The position numbers and the translations under genes were made by a program. Shown here piece by piece: positions 7,405 to 14,714 of a stretch of DNA of 36,657 nucleotides. The stretch spans positions 1 to 36,657 of the forward strand of contig CAJFNJ010000002.1 of assembly GCA_904394705.1 (NCBI GenBank). Direction: 5' to 3'. The notes beneath the pieces were generated by a model, which worked only from the letters and a program-made list of their open reading frames with translations, was not told the origin of the DNA and did not search any database. The stretch comes from Avimicrobium caecorum. GTDB taxonomy: Bacteria; Bacillota; Clostridia; Oscillospirales; Ruminococcaceae. Every line of letters begins with the position of its first letter. Position 1 is the stretch's first letter.

Positions 7405-7500
7405 TGTCGCTTTGACAGGGTTTCTTTTCATGCCCTTTTTAGGGCGCTGTCAATACATTCAGCCCCTGTTTTTTGGAAGCGGGCTGCAAATCATTTCAGG
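7405..7500 (+). ncRNA. Candidate ribosomal L13 leader in the rplM 5' UTR
   Basis: The UTR folds into an outer helix TTGACAG (7412-7418) with CTGTCAA (7447-7453) containing an inner GCCC/GGGC hairpin (7432-7445), then a second hairpin CAGCCC/GGGCTG (7460-7465 with 7481-7486) just before the ribosome binding site. Firmicutes often control rplM-rpsI by an autoregulatory L13 leader in this position. Assignment rests on location and structure, not on a covariance search. Confidence 0.5.
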
Positions 7501-7511
7501 AGGTAAACACT

Positions 7512-7937
7512 ATGACTACTATGCCCAAGGCTCAGGAAATCAGCCGCAAGTGGTATATCATCGACGCTGCGAACCGTCCTCTCGGCCGGACCGCTGCTGC
7601 CGCTGCCGCCATCCTGCGCGGCAAGCACAAGGTTGACTTCGCTCCCCATGTGGACTGCGGCGACCATGTGATCATCATCAACGCTGAGAAGGCAATCCTC
7701 ACCGGCAAGAAGCTGGAGAAGAAGTTCTACCGTCATCACTCCGGCTGGGTAGGCGGCCTCAAGGAGATCCGTTACGATCACCTGATGCGCGAGAACCCCG
7801 AGAAGGCCATGATGCTGGCTGTAAAGGGTATGCTCCCGGACAACACTCTGGGCCGCAAGGCTCTGACCAGAGTTCGCATCTACAAGGGCGAGCAGCACAA
7901 CAACCAGGCTCAGAACCCCACTGCGTGGACTCTGTAA
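7512..7937 (+). CDS. rplM: 50S ribosomal protein L13
   Basis: The 141-residue product carries the L13 hallmarks KWYIIDAANRPLGRTA, ADHVIIINAEKA-type core (here CGDHVIIINAEKAILTGKK), YRHHSGWVGGLK, and VKGMLPDNTLGRK. L13 is an early assembly protein of the large subunit. The ATG at 7512 follows AGGAGG; an upstream in-frame extension is UTR. It is the first gene of a two-gene operon with rpsI, 20 bp downstream, the conserved bacterial arrangement. Confidence 0.97.
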   Translation: MTTMPKAQEISRKWYIIDAANRPLGRTAAAAAAILRGKHKVDFAPHVDCGDHVIIINAEKAILTGKKLEKKFYRHHSGWVGGLKEIRYDHLMRENPEKAMMLAVKGMLPDNTLGRKALTRVRIYKGEQHNNQAQNPTAWTL

Positions 7938-7957
7938 TTTGAGAGGAGGATTTTAGA

Positions 7958-8356
7958 ATGTACGATTCCAAGCCCTACTACTACGGCACCGGCAGAAGAA
8001 AGCACTCGGTAGCTCGTGTAAGAATGTACCCCGGCACCGGCAAGATCACCATCAATGGCCGTGACATCGATGAGTACTTCGGCCTCGAAACTCTGAAGCT
8101 GATCGTTCGTCAGCCCATGGAGATCACCAATACTCTGGGCCGTTTTGATATTGTCTGCACCGTTGCAGGCGGCGGCGTTTCCGGTCAGGCCGGCGCGATC
8201 CGTCACGGTGTTGCCCGTGCTCTGCTCCAGAACGGCGATGAGATGCGCCCGATCCTGAAGAAGGCTGGCTTCCTGACCCGTGACCCCAGAATGAAGGAAA
8301 GAAAGAAGTACGGCCTCAAGGCTGCCCGTCGCGCTCCCCAGTTCTCCAAGAGATAA
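7958..8356 (+). CDS. rpsI: 30S ribosomal protein S9
   Basis: The 132-residue protein begins YYYGTGRRKHSVARVRMYPG, contains ITINGRDIDEYFG and VAGGGVSGQAGAIRHGVARAL, and ends in the basic tail KAARRAPQFSKR. The C-terminal Lys-Arg of S9 reaches the decoding centre and contacts P-site tRNA. GAGAGGAGG precedes the ATG. It is co-transcribed with rplM. Confidence 0.97.
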   Translation: MYDSKPYYYGTGRRKHSVARVRMYPGTGKITINGRDIDEYFGLETLKLIVRQPMEITNTLGRFDIVCTVAGGGVSGQAGAIRHGVARALLQNGDEMRPILKKAGFLTRDPRMKERKKYGLKAARRAPQFSKR

Positions 8357-8393
8357 CTTCTTCTCCTTCGGAGATACTTCATCTGTACGTTTC

Positions 8394-8430
8394 AAAAAGG
8401 ATCTTCCCCGAACCGGGAAGATCCTTTTTT
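8394..8430 (+). terminator. Intrinsic terminator of rplM-rpsI
   Basis: GGATCTTCCC (8399-8408) pairs with GGGAAGATCC (8415-8424) and is followed by a T run. It closes the ribosomal operon. Confidence 0.9.
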
Positions 8431-8564
8431 CTTTCTCCCGCAAAGTTTTTCCCCTTCCCCATGCAGTAAATAACTGGTTTTTCCACACTGTTCTGTTGCA
8501 CGATAAAATCCCGCTTTCTGTCCGGATCTCCCGGACTGCCCCGTATCAAGAAAGGAACCCGCTT

Positions 8565-9161
8565 ATGCGTATCATAATTTCTGCCCTGCTCCTGAGCCTC
8601 TGCCTGTGTGCCTGCGCCCCTGAGAGCTCTCCCTCCTCCGTCCCGTCCTCCGAGCCGGAAGTCACCTCCGGGCTGGAAGTCCAGTTCGATGACCCCGAGG
8701 AGGCCCCGGAGATCACCGCTGACCTCTCCGGCACCGCTCTGCCCTGGGAGATGCGTCCGGAACACTGGAACGGCGCCATCCTGTGCGGCACCGATCTTGC
8801 CACCGGCCTCATTGAAAAGCGGTATGATGAGATCCCCGCCGCCGCCGCGGGCAGCACCATCACCGTCAAGTTCCCCGAAGGCGCCCGGCCTGAAAAGGTG
8901 ATCGCCATGGTGGAAGCCCGGGATATCCTGGGCATGCCGGTGGGCGAAGGCGGCGAGATGCTCACCCTGGAAACCGATCTGGCAGCGGACGGCACCCTGA
9001 CCTTCACCCTGCCCGAATTTGAAAATGACCCCAGCTGTACTGCCGTGCTGCTCAATGTCTACTGGGGCGAAAACAATGCCTGGTATGCCCTGGCTGTCCA
9101 GACCGGTGCGGAAGCTCCCGGCCCGGACCAGACCCTCCCCATGCTGACCCCTGGTGTCTGA
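8565..9161 (+). CDS. Putative lipoprotein (198 aa)
   Basis: A short signal peptide, MRIIISALLLSLCLCAC, ends in a lipobox with the modified Cys at about residue 17; a Ser/Pro/Glu-rich linker follows. The rest (about 50-198) looks like a beta-rich secreted domain, with MRPEHWNGAILCGTDL near its start and VYWGENNAWYALAVQTG near the end. No family was recognised. AAAGGA precedes the ATG; an in-frame upstream extension lacks signal-peptide sense. It is the first of three consecutive lipoprotein loci, but each seems to have its own 5' region. Confidence 0.75.
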   Translation: MRIIISALLLSLCLCACAPESSPSSVPSSEPEVTSGLEVQFDDPEEAPEITADLSGTALPWEMRPEHWNGAILCGTDLATGLIEKRYDEIPAAAAGSTITVKFPEGARPEKVIAMVEARDILGMPVGEGGEMLTLETDLAADGTLTFTLPEFENDPSCTAVLLNVYWGENNAWYALAVQTGAEAPGPDQTLPMLTPGV

Positions 9162-9264
9162 GCGGTCCGGGGAGAAAATTTCCCCGGCGGAGGATTTTCC
9201 CATAGGAAGCGCCGGCAAACTGTGTTATACTGGTAAAAGAATATCGAGAGGAGCCAGAAAAGAC

Positions 9265-9975
9265 ATGAAACGACTGCTTGCGCTGCTGCTGACCGCAGGG
9301 CTGACCATAGGGCTGACCGGCTGCGGGCCGGAACAGGGGGAACATTCCTCCCAGGAGAGTTCCGGGGTGGAGAGTTCCAGCCCGGAGCTGTCGCTGCCTG
9401 AACAGTCGTATGAGTCGGTGGAGGAAGTGCCGGACTTCTATGTCCAGGTGCTGATGATGTACGGCGCCGCTGAGGACCCCGAAACACAGGAGCTCCATCC
9501 GCTGCATGTGAGCCTGTTCTATGGCGATGGCTGGAAAGACGGCAGCGAACTCACCGCCGGCGATGCCTACTGCTGGTTCCTGAGCTTTGTAAACGACCTC
9601 CCCCAGGAGGAGAAGGAGGAGCGCTATGCCTCCCCGCTGGGGGAAAACCAGGGCTGGTTCTTCCCCGAAGAGGAACTGGAGAGCACCATGTCCGCCTGGT
9701 TCGAGGGCGTGACCCCGGAACAGTTCCGAGCGGATTCCAACTTCTATGATGCTGAGCATCACGGCTACCGCTCCATCTCCGGCCCGGGCATCGGCATACA
9801 GCCCCGGCTGGAACTGGGCGAAGTGCGTTCGGACGGCGACCTGCGCATCATTCCGGTCTTTATGGACTATGAATCGGGGGAAGACCGCCGCATGGAACTG
9901 ACCATCCGCATTTCCCCGGACCAGAAGAGCTATCAGTTTGTCTCCTGGCTGCCGGCGGAGAGCCAGAATATCTGA
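9265..9975 (+). CDS. Putative lipoprotein with a recurrent C-terminal domain (236 aa)
   Basis: The signal peptide MKRLLALLLTAGLTIGLTGC has a canonical lipobox (LTGC, Cys20), followed by a Ser/Glu-rich linker. The C-terminal domain (about 110-236) starts WFFPEEELESTMSAWFEGVT, continues with FYDAEHHGYRSISGPGIGI, and ends with a beta hairpin and YQFVSWLPA. The same pattern occurs in the loci at 10087, 27849 and 29241, so this is one member of a local paralogous family. It should be anchored on the outer face of the membrane. No enzyme motif is visible and the function is unknown. Confidence 0.75.
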   Translation: MKRLLALLLTAGLTIGLTGCGPEQGEHSSQESSGVESSSPELSLPEQSYESVEEVPDFYVQVLMMYGAAEDPETQELHPLHVSLFYGDGWKDGSELTAGDAYCWFLSFVNDLPQEEKEERYASPLGENQGWFFPEEELESTMSAWFEGVTPEQFRADSNFYDAEHHGYRSISGPGIGIQPRLELGEVRSDGDLRIIPVFMDYESGEDRRMELTIRISPDQKSYQFVSWLPAESQNI

Positions 9976-9982
9976 ACCAAAG

Positions 9983-10017
9983 CACAGTCCGTCCTCCGGG
10001 GCGGGCTGTGTTCTTTT
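9983..10017 (+). terminator. Intrinsic terminator after the 9265 lipoprotein
   Basis: CACAG..CCGTCC pairs with GGGCGG..CTGTG across a short loop, followed by TTCTTTT (10011-10017). Confidence 0.7.
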
Positions 10018-10034
10018 ATAAGGAGGGAATCATC

Positions 10035-10746
10035 ATGCGCCGTATCCTGTGTGTCATTCTGCTGGGCGGGCTGCTCCTGACCACAGGTGATGATCCACAC
10101 CTGGCTGGATTACGGCGGGGGTCAGACCGGCCATGAGATGGTGCTCACCCTCCGGCTGACCGGCTCGGAACCGGCGTACCGGTTTGTATCCTGGCTGCCC
10201 GAAGGCGCCGCTGTCAGCGCCGGAGAGGCGGAGGACTGGCTGCTCCAGACCCTGGAACTGGTGCAGATCCAGCCGAACACAGCGGGCGTGTTCACCGATA
10301 ACGGCCTGGGCTGTCCGCTGCTCACTGCCGCACCCTGGGAGGACCCCAGCGAACTGGAGCCCCATGCCCTGCTGAACTGGTACCAGCGCATGGGACTGCC
10401 CACCGCTTCCCGGGACGGCAGCCTGGAAACCTGGATTGCCGCTGATGACCTGGAAAACGCCCTGCGGGAGTCGTTCACCGCTGCGGACCCGGCCTTCCTC
10501 CGGGAACAGACTGCGTATTATGACACGGACGCCGGACAGTACCATGCCCTGCTCACCGGCGGGCGGGGCTCGGGGCTGACCTACTGGGCCGCACCCCTCC
10601 GGCAGAACGGCGATACCTGGACGGTACTGCTCTCCGGAGCCAATGCCGAGGGCACCCGTGTACGGGGCAGCCTCACCGTCCTGCGCCAGGACGATGACCT
10701 GGTCCGGCTGGTTTCCTGGAACCCGGATCGATCTACCATGAGTTGA
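10035..10746 (+). pseudogene. Broken lipoprotein gene: signal peptide fused out of frame to a recurrent domain
   Basis: AGGAGG and an ATG at 10035 start a typical signal peptide (MRRILCVILLGGLLLTTG), but this frame stops at about 10134 and has no lipobox Cys. From about 10087 another frame is open to 10746. It starts in the middle of one domain copy (WLDYGGG, then YRFVSWLPEGA, matching the end of the 9265 protein) and continues with a full second copy (WIAADDLENALRESF, YYDTDAGQYHALLTGGRGSG, LVSWN). The simplest reading is a deletion that removed the lipobox and first domain half and shifted the frame. The 219-residue C-terminal frame has no good ribosome binding site of its own. Confidence 0.75.
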
Positions 10747-10837
10747 GTTTTCAACACTTTCAACAGGTTGTAAACATATCAGAATACACACCGTGGAAAA
10801 CTGGGGCTGTTATACCCTTGGTATTCCCGGAAACGCA

Positions 10838-10877
10838 AAAAAATCCGTGGGACAGTTCTCTTGTCCCACGGATTTTT
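10838..10877. terminator. Bidirectional intrinsic terminator
   Basis: A near-perfect stem, AAAAATCCGTGGGACA with TGTCCCACGGATTTTT, ends in A and T runs. It separates the rightward broken lipoprotein gene from the leftward mntP (stop 10889). Confidence 0.92.
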
Positions 10878-10888
10878 CGATAGAAGGA

Positions 10889-11464
10889 TCAGCCCAGGAT
10901 TCCCAGATGTTCCAGGAGGATCTTCAGGCCGATGAGGATCAGGATCACACCGCCGCACAGTTCCGCCTTGGACTTGAAGCGGCTGCCGAATACGCTGCCC
11001 ACGCTCACGCCCACTGCCGAGAACACAAAGGTGGTGGCGGCAATAAGGCCTGCTGCCGAGAGGATCTCCCCCTGGCCCATACCCAGGAAGGCAAAGCTCA
11101 CACCCACAGCCAGGGCATCAATGCTGGTTGCCACTGCCATGGTGAGCATCTCCTTGGGACGGAAGGAGGCGTCCATCTCCTCCTCGTCCTCCTCACTGCG
11201 GGACTCCCGGATCATGCTGCCGCCGATGAAGCAGAGCAGCACAAAGGCGATCCAGTGGTCGATGCTGGTGATGGCAGCCGAAAACCGCACGCCCAGCAGC
11301 CAGCCGATGGCAGGCATCAGGCCCTGGAATCCGCCGAAGTAGAGCCCAGCCAGCAGATTATGCCGGAGGTTCTGTTCCCGGCAGGCCAGACCCTTGCAGA
11401 TGGATACGGCAAAGGCGTCCATGGAAAGCCCCACCGCAATGAAAAACAGCTCAATCAAACCCAT
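10889..11464 (-). CDS. mntP: Manganese efflux pump MntP
   Basis: The 191-residue protein has six predicted membrane segments and the two family motifs GLSMDAFAVSICKG (Asp16) and ATSIDALAVGVSFA (second conserved Asp near 118), which line the ion path in MntP/YebN exporters. A charged loop, ESRSEEDEEEMDASF, separates the two halves. It exports Mn2+ to prevent toxicity. The ATG at 11464 follows AGGGG at 9 bases. About 290 bases of structured leader and a palindromic promoter region lie upstream, so expression is probably tightly controlled. Confidence 0.93.
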   Translation of the reverse strand: MGLIELFFIAVGLSMDAFAVSICKGLACREQNLRHNLLAGLYFGGFQGLMPAIGWLLGVRFSAAITSIDHWIAFVLLCFIGGSMIRESRSEEDEEEMDASFRPKEMLTMAVATSIDALAVGVSFAFLGMGQGEILSAAGLIAATTFVFSAVGVSVGSVFGSRFKSKAELCGGVILILIGLKILLEHLGILG

Positions 11465-11494
11465 ATTCTTTTACCCCTGTCATATCAGATCCCT

Positions 11495-11640
11495 TCACTG
11501 CACTGTATGAACGGGCAGCTCCCGGACAGAACCGGACTGCCGTTCTGCGGCTCCTGTGCAGTGATGCGTCAGCCAAGCGGCAGAATTGGCCTGCCGGGAC
11601 AGAACCGGGCTTTGCTGCCCTCTGATTCCCGTCCCCAATG
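11495..11640 (-). ncRNA. Structured mntP 5' leader with two similar hairpins
   Basis: On the transcript (minus strand) a perfect 9-bp helix pairs 11556-11564 with 11495-11503. Inside it is a nested helix built from CGGCAG/CTGCCCG and an apical hairpin CCGG-TTCTGT-CCGG. A second element about 80 bases upstream (11581-11625) has the same kind of apical hairpin, CCGG-TTCTGTC-CCGG. The leader lies between the promoter and mntP. It does not show the GGGGAGUAGC signature of the yybP-ykoY Mn riboswitch, so it is listed only as a structured leader of unknown class. Confidence 0.45.
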
Positions 11641-11658
11641 GTACAGCAGACGCATGCG

Positions 11659-11701
11659 GGCTATTATACCATGGAGTGTCAACGGAATGGTATAATTGGC
11701 C
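11659..11701. repeat. Imperfect dyad of the GGCTATTATACC motif
   Basis: R1 (11659-11672) and its inverse R2 (11687-11701) share a perfect ATTATACCAT / ATGGTATAAT core separated by 14 bases. The same motif forms the tighter dyad at 11731-11759, giving four copies within about 100 bp upstream of mntP. Confidence 0.7.
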
Positions 11702-11730
11702 ATTGGGACGAATCGTCCGGCCATAAAAAA

Positions 11731-11759
11731 GTATAATAGCCGACATGCGGCTATTATAC
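11731..11759. promoter_or_regulatory. Perfect 12-bp-arm palindrome overlapping a promoter -10
   Basis: GTATAATAGCCG (11731-11742) and CGGCTATTATAC (11748-11759) are perfect inverted arms around 5 bases. Each arm contains TATAAT. The right arm read leftward is the -10 (11752-11757) of a promoter whose -35, TTACAC, is at 11775-11780 with 17-bp spacing, directed at mntP. A regulator bound here would cover the -10. The bound protein is unknown; a metal-responsive regulator is a guess from context. Confidence 0.6.
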
Positions 11760-11850
11760 CGCACTTTCAGCCCAGTGTAAAGAATTCCAGGGAAAGTGAA
11801 AAATTAGATGCACAATTTTGCATTTTTGGCTTTTCTATCCGGCAGATTGG

Positions 11851-11859
11851 TGTTATAAT
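11851..11859 (+). promoter_or_regulatory. Extended -10 promoter of the M20 gene
   Basis: TGTTATAAT forms an extended -10 (TATAAT 11854-11859), 53 bases before the ATG at 11912. No good -35 is seen, as is common with extended -10 promoters. Apart from this and the mntP repeats, nothing else was seen in the 11465-11911 gap. Confidence 0.55.
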
Positions 11860-11911
11860 AGTGCTTGTATCGTTATGGCGTACAAATGCTTTTTGAAAGG
11901 GGACAATTAGA

Positions 11912-13279
11912 ATGACTGAAAGACAGCAGCAACTGGTACAGAATGTAGAGAAGCACCGCCAGATGATCCTGGATGCGGAGCGTTGGCTCTGGGCTCACCC
12001 CCAGACCGGCTACACCGAGTGGGAAGCACACAACTATCTGGTGGAAAAGTATGAGGCTCTGGGTTACTCCCTCACCCTGGCTGGCAATATCCCCGGTTTC
12101 TATACCGAAGTGGATACCGGACGCCCCGGCCCCAAGCTGGCGATCTTCGGTGAGCTGGATGCCCTGGACATCGCCAATCACCCCGAATCGGTCAATGGCA
12201 TGGCCCATTGCTGCGGTCACAACGGTCAGTCTGCTGCCCTGCTGGGCATCGCTGCTGCCCTGAAGGAACCCGGCGCACTGGATGGCCTGTGCGGCACCAT
12301 CCGTCTGGTTGCCGTGCCCGCTGAGGAGATGATCCAGCTGGCCTTCCGTGAGGATCTGCGCAAGAAGGGCGTGATCCAGTACATGGGCGGCAAGGTGGAG
12401 TTCATGGCCCGCGGCATGCTGGACGGCGTGGACATCGCCATGATGGTACATGGCAGCGCTGCCGGTCCGGATGAGGCCTTCGACTTCTCCGGCGGTCTGG
12501 GTATGAATGGCTGCATGGCAAAGACCATCCGCTATAAGGGCAAGTCCGCCCATGCAGGCGGCGCTCCCCATCTGGGCATCAATGCCCAGTATGCTGCCAT
12601 GCTGGGTCTGCAGGCCTGCAACGACCTCCGTGAAACCTTCCAGGAAAAGGATACCATCCGCTTCCATCCCATTATGATGGGCGTCAACTGCGCTGTAAAC
12701 ATCATTCCCGATGAGATGAAGATTGAAAGCTATGTCCGCGGCAGAAGCCTGGAAGCCATCAAGCGGGAAAACATCAAGGTCAACCGTGCCCTGACCGGTG
12801 CTGCCCTGGCTATGGGCGCCGGTGTTGAGCTCAGCGACCGTCCCGGTTACTCCCCCGAGTACCATGATCCGGCCTTCATGAAGCTGGTAGAGGACTGCTG
12901 CTGCGACCTCGTGGGCAAGGATCGTGTGAAGTTCGACTATGAGAGCTGGAGCACCGGTTCCTCCGACTTCGGTGATGTCACCTGCGTAATGCCCGGCGTA
13001 CAGTTCTTTGCTGCCGGCGCCATCGGTACCGGTCACGGCATCGACTACTATGTCAAGGACCCCAACCGGATGTGCGTCAATGCCGTCAAGGCACAGCTCT
13101 TTGTAGCTGACGCCCTGCTCCGGGACGACGCCGCTGCCGCCCGGAAGATCATTGCTGATTACAAGCCGCAGTATCCGTCCATCAAGGCCTACCTGGATGC
13201 CATCAACGAACTGTTCCTGGATAAGGACGCTGTTCAGTACGATGAGCACGGCAATGCCACTGTGGACTTCCAGAACTGA
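11912..13279 (+). CDS. M20-family amidohydrolase (AbgB-like metallopeptidase)
   Basis: The protein has 455 residues. All five M20D metal ligands can be placed: Cys101 and His103 in HCCGHNG, Glu138/139 in VPAEE, His180 in MVHGS and His375 in GTGHG. The dimerisation (lid) domain begins about 190 with KSAHAGGAPHLGINA. The common CGHD-x-H segment reads CGHNGQ here, closer to AbgB-type p-aminobenzoyl-glutamate hydrolases than to hippurate hydrolases. It should cleave an N-acyl amino acid or small peptide amide in the cytoplasm; the substrate is unknown. GAAAGGGG precedes the ATG and a terminator follows, so it is monocistronic. Confidence 0.88.
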   Translation: MTERQQQLVQNVEKHRQMILDAERWLWAHPQTGYTEWEAHNYLVEKYEALGYSLTLAGNIPGFYTEVDTGRPGPKLAIFGELDALDIANHPESVNGMAHCCGHNGQSAALLGIAAALKEPGALDGLCGTIRLVAVPAEEMIQLAFREDLRKKGVIQYMGGKVEFMARGMLDGVDIAMMVHGSAAGPDEAFDFSGGLGMNGCMAKTIRYKGKSAHAGGAPHLGINAQYAAMLGLQACNDLRETFQEKDTIRFHPIMMGVNCAVNIIPDEMKIESYVRGRSLEAIKRENIKVNRALTGAALAMGAGVELSDRPGYSPEYHDPAFMKLVEDCCCDLVGKDRVKFDYESWSTGSSDFGDVTCVMPGVQFFAAGAIGTGHGIDYYVKDPNRMCVNAVKAQLFVADALLRDDAAAARKIIADYKPQYPSIKAYLDAINELFLDKDAVQYDEHGNATVDFQN

Positions 13280-13301
13280 TCGGTCTGCTGTTTCACTGCA
13301 T

Positions 13302-13342
13302 AAAAAGAACGGGTATCCCTCTTTCGGGGGATACCCGTTTTT
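13302..13342. terminator. Intrinsic terminator after the M20 gene
   Basis: AACGGGTATCCC (13308-13319) pairs with GGGATACCCGTT (13328-13339), with a T run on the right and an A run on the left. It can also end the converging deacetylase gene. Confidence 0.9.
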
Positions 13343-13361
13343 CATGCTGCCGGGGCAGGGA

Positions 13362-14390
13362 TTACTCTGCCTCTGTCCCGGATCCGGACTGCGATTCTGT
13401 CTGGGATTCAGACGAGGACTCTGTCTGCGAGCTGGCAGATGTGCCCTCCCGGGGATTTTCCACCGGCGGGATATTGTAGACCGACACCTCATATCCCTGG
13501 CTGCGGGCCTCATCGATGAAGTCGCCGAGGATCTCACTGTTGGTCTCGGATACGGCATGCAGCAGATAGATGGCGCCCGGATGCAGCGCACCGGTCACCT
13601 TCTGATAGGCAGTATCCGGATCGGGCTGGTTGTTCTGATCCCAGTCGTTATAGGCATAGCTCCAGAAAGAGGTCTGGTAGCCGGCGTCCTGCAGCACAGC
13701 CAGGCTCTGCTCACTGAACACACCCTCGGGATACCGGAACAGGAACATGGTGTAGTCAAAGTTCTCCTGCACATAGTCATGCAGCTCCTTGACCTCCTCA
13801 TACATCTCCTCGGGGGTGATGGTGGTGAAGTTCGGATGGTTCATGCTGTGGTTGCCCACAATATGTCCCTCATCGATCATGCGCTGTACCAGTTCGGGGT
13901 TGGTCTTGCAGTAATGTCCGGTGACAAAGAATACCGCCTTGACATTCTTCTCCTTGAGGATATCCAGGATATCGGCGGTATTGCCGTTTTCATAGCCCTC
14001 GTCAAAGGTGAGGTAGATGCGCTTTTCATCCGGGCCGATGAAGTTGACATTGTAGTCCCCGTACTGTTCCTGCAGCTGCAGACAGGCGATGGGACGGTTC
14101 TCCTCGTCCATATTGGTTGCCGGGCCCCAGGTGACAGCCTCTCCTGAAAGCTGTGCCACCACCGGGAAATTCGATCCCATGGCAGGTTCCGCGTAAGGAT
14201 AGGGATCACCCGATTCCCACTCCGGTTCCTCCGGCTCGGATTCCGGTTCCGGTTCCGACGAGGAAACCGATACCGGCTCCTGTTCCGTTTCCGAGGAGGA
14301 AGAACGCTCCTCTCCCCGGTCGGTGGTGCAGGCAGTCAGTCCCACAGTCAGAACCAATGCCAGCAGAATACTGATCCAACGATTTTTCAT
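13362..14390 (-). CDS. PdaA-like polysaccharide deacetylase lipoprotein
   Basis: A signal peptide with lipobox LTAC (Cys21) is followed by a long Ser/Glu/Pro linker to about residue 65. The NodB-homology domain (about 120-310) has the metal and catalytic residues: YLTFDEGYENG (Asp130), HSMNH (His181, His185), FRYPEG (Arg219) and LLHA (His279). The TFDxGYENG form is that of PdaA, the N-acetylmuramate deacetylase that starts muramic-delta-lactam formation in spore cortex. A cortex role is plausible with the spoVA genes nearby in the window, but vegetative peptidoglycan is possible. GGAGG precedes the ATG. Confidence 0.87.
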   Translation of the reverse strand: MKNRWISILLALVLTVGLTACTTDRGEERSSSSETEQEPVSVSSSEPEPESEPEEPEWESGDPYPYAEPAMGSNFPVVAQLSGEAVTWGPATNMDEENRPIACLQLQEQYGDYNVNFIGPDEKRIYLTFDEGYENGNTADILDILKEKNVKAVFFVTGHYCKTNPELVQRMIDEGHIVGNHSMNHPNFTTITPEEMYEEVKELHDYVQENFDYTMFLFRYPEGVFSEQSLAVLQDAGYQTSFWSYAYNDWDQNNQPDPDTAYQKVTGALHPGAIYLLHAVSETNSEILGDFIDEARSQGYEVSVYNIPPVENPREGTSASSQTESSSESQTESQSGSGTEAE

Positions 14391-14495
14391 TTTTTCCTTC
14401 CTCCCGTTTTTATGTCGGGCACAATCCGGACAAACTTTCCATAAATGGCAGTTTTTCCCGTCCGTGTGCGGTTTTTTGATGGGTTTCGTCTTATT

Positions 14496-14504
14496 AGTAT
14501 AGCA
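14496..14504 (-). promoter_or_regulatory. Extended -10 promoter of the deacetylase gene
   Basis: Reading leftward, TGC-TATACT (-10 at 14496-14501) lies about 105 bases upstream of the start at 14390. The divergent promoter at 14656-14664 lies in the same gap; nothing else was seen in 14391-14714. Confidence 0.5.
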
Positions 14505-14655
14505 TATTTCGGGATTTTCGTGCAGTCCCTCTCTGCTATTGTGTACAGCTTTTTCCCATCCATTCCGTCCTGGTGCGGCATTTCTGCGGTTTTTGTATGT
14601 AACAGGGATATTACAGCCTCTTTACCAGAGTTTTACACACCGGCCCGCCGGAACA

Positions 14656-14664
14656 TGGTATACT
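14656..14664 (+). promoter_or_regulatory. Extended -10 promoter of the Na/Pi cotransporter gene
   Basis: TGG-TATACT (-10 at 14659-14664) lies 50 bases upstream of the chosen ATG at 14715. It overlaps an earlier in-frame ATG at 14670, which argues against using that start. Confidence 0.55.
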
Positions 14665-14714
14665 GATACATGAGAATTATATCAAACCATGTAAAAAAGG
14701 AAGGAACAGTCACC

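Noticed and set aside
6244..7431. Longer 395-residue form of the SPL-type protein
   Set aside because: The ATG at 7140 has an ideal AAGGAGG, and the extension has no domain sense.
11465..11660. yybP-ykoY manganese riboswitch upstream of mntP
   Set aside because: The GGGGAGUAGC segment and matching loop of the known class were not found; only unclassified hairpins are visible.
11696..11896. 66-codon rightward frame in the mntP-M20 gap
   Set aside because: It runs through the palindromic promoter region and lacks a ribosome binding site.
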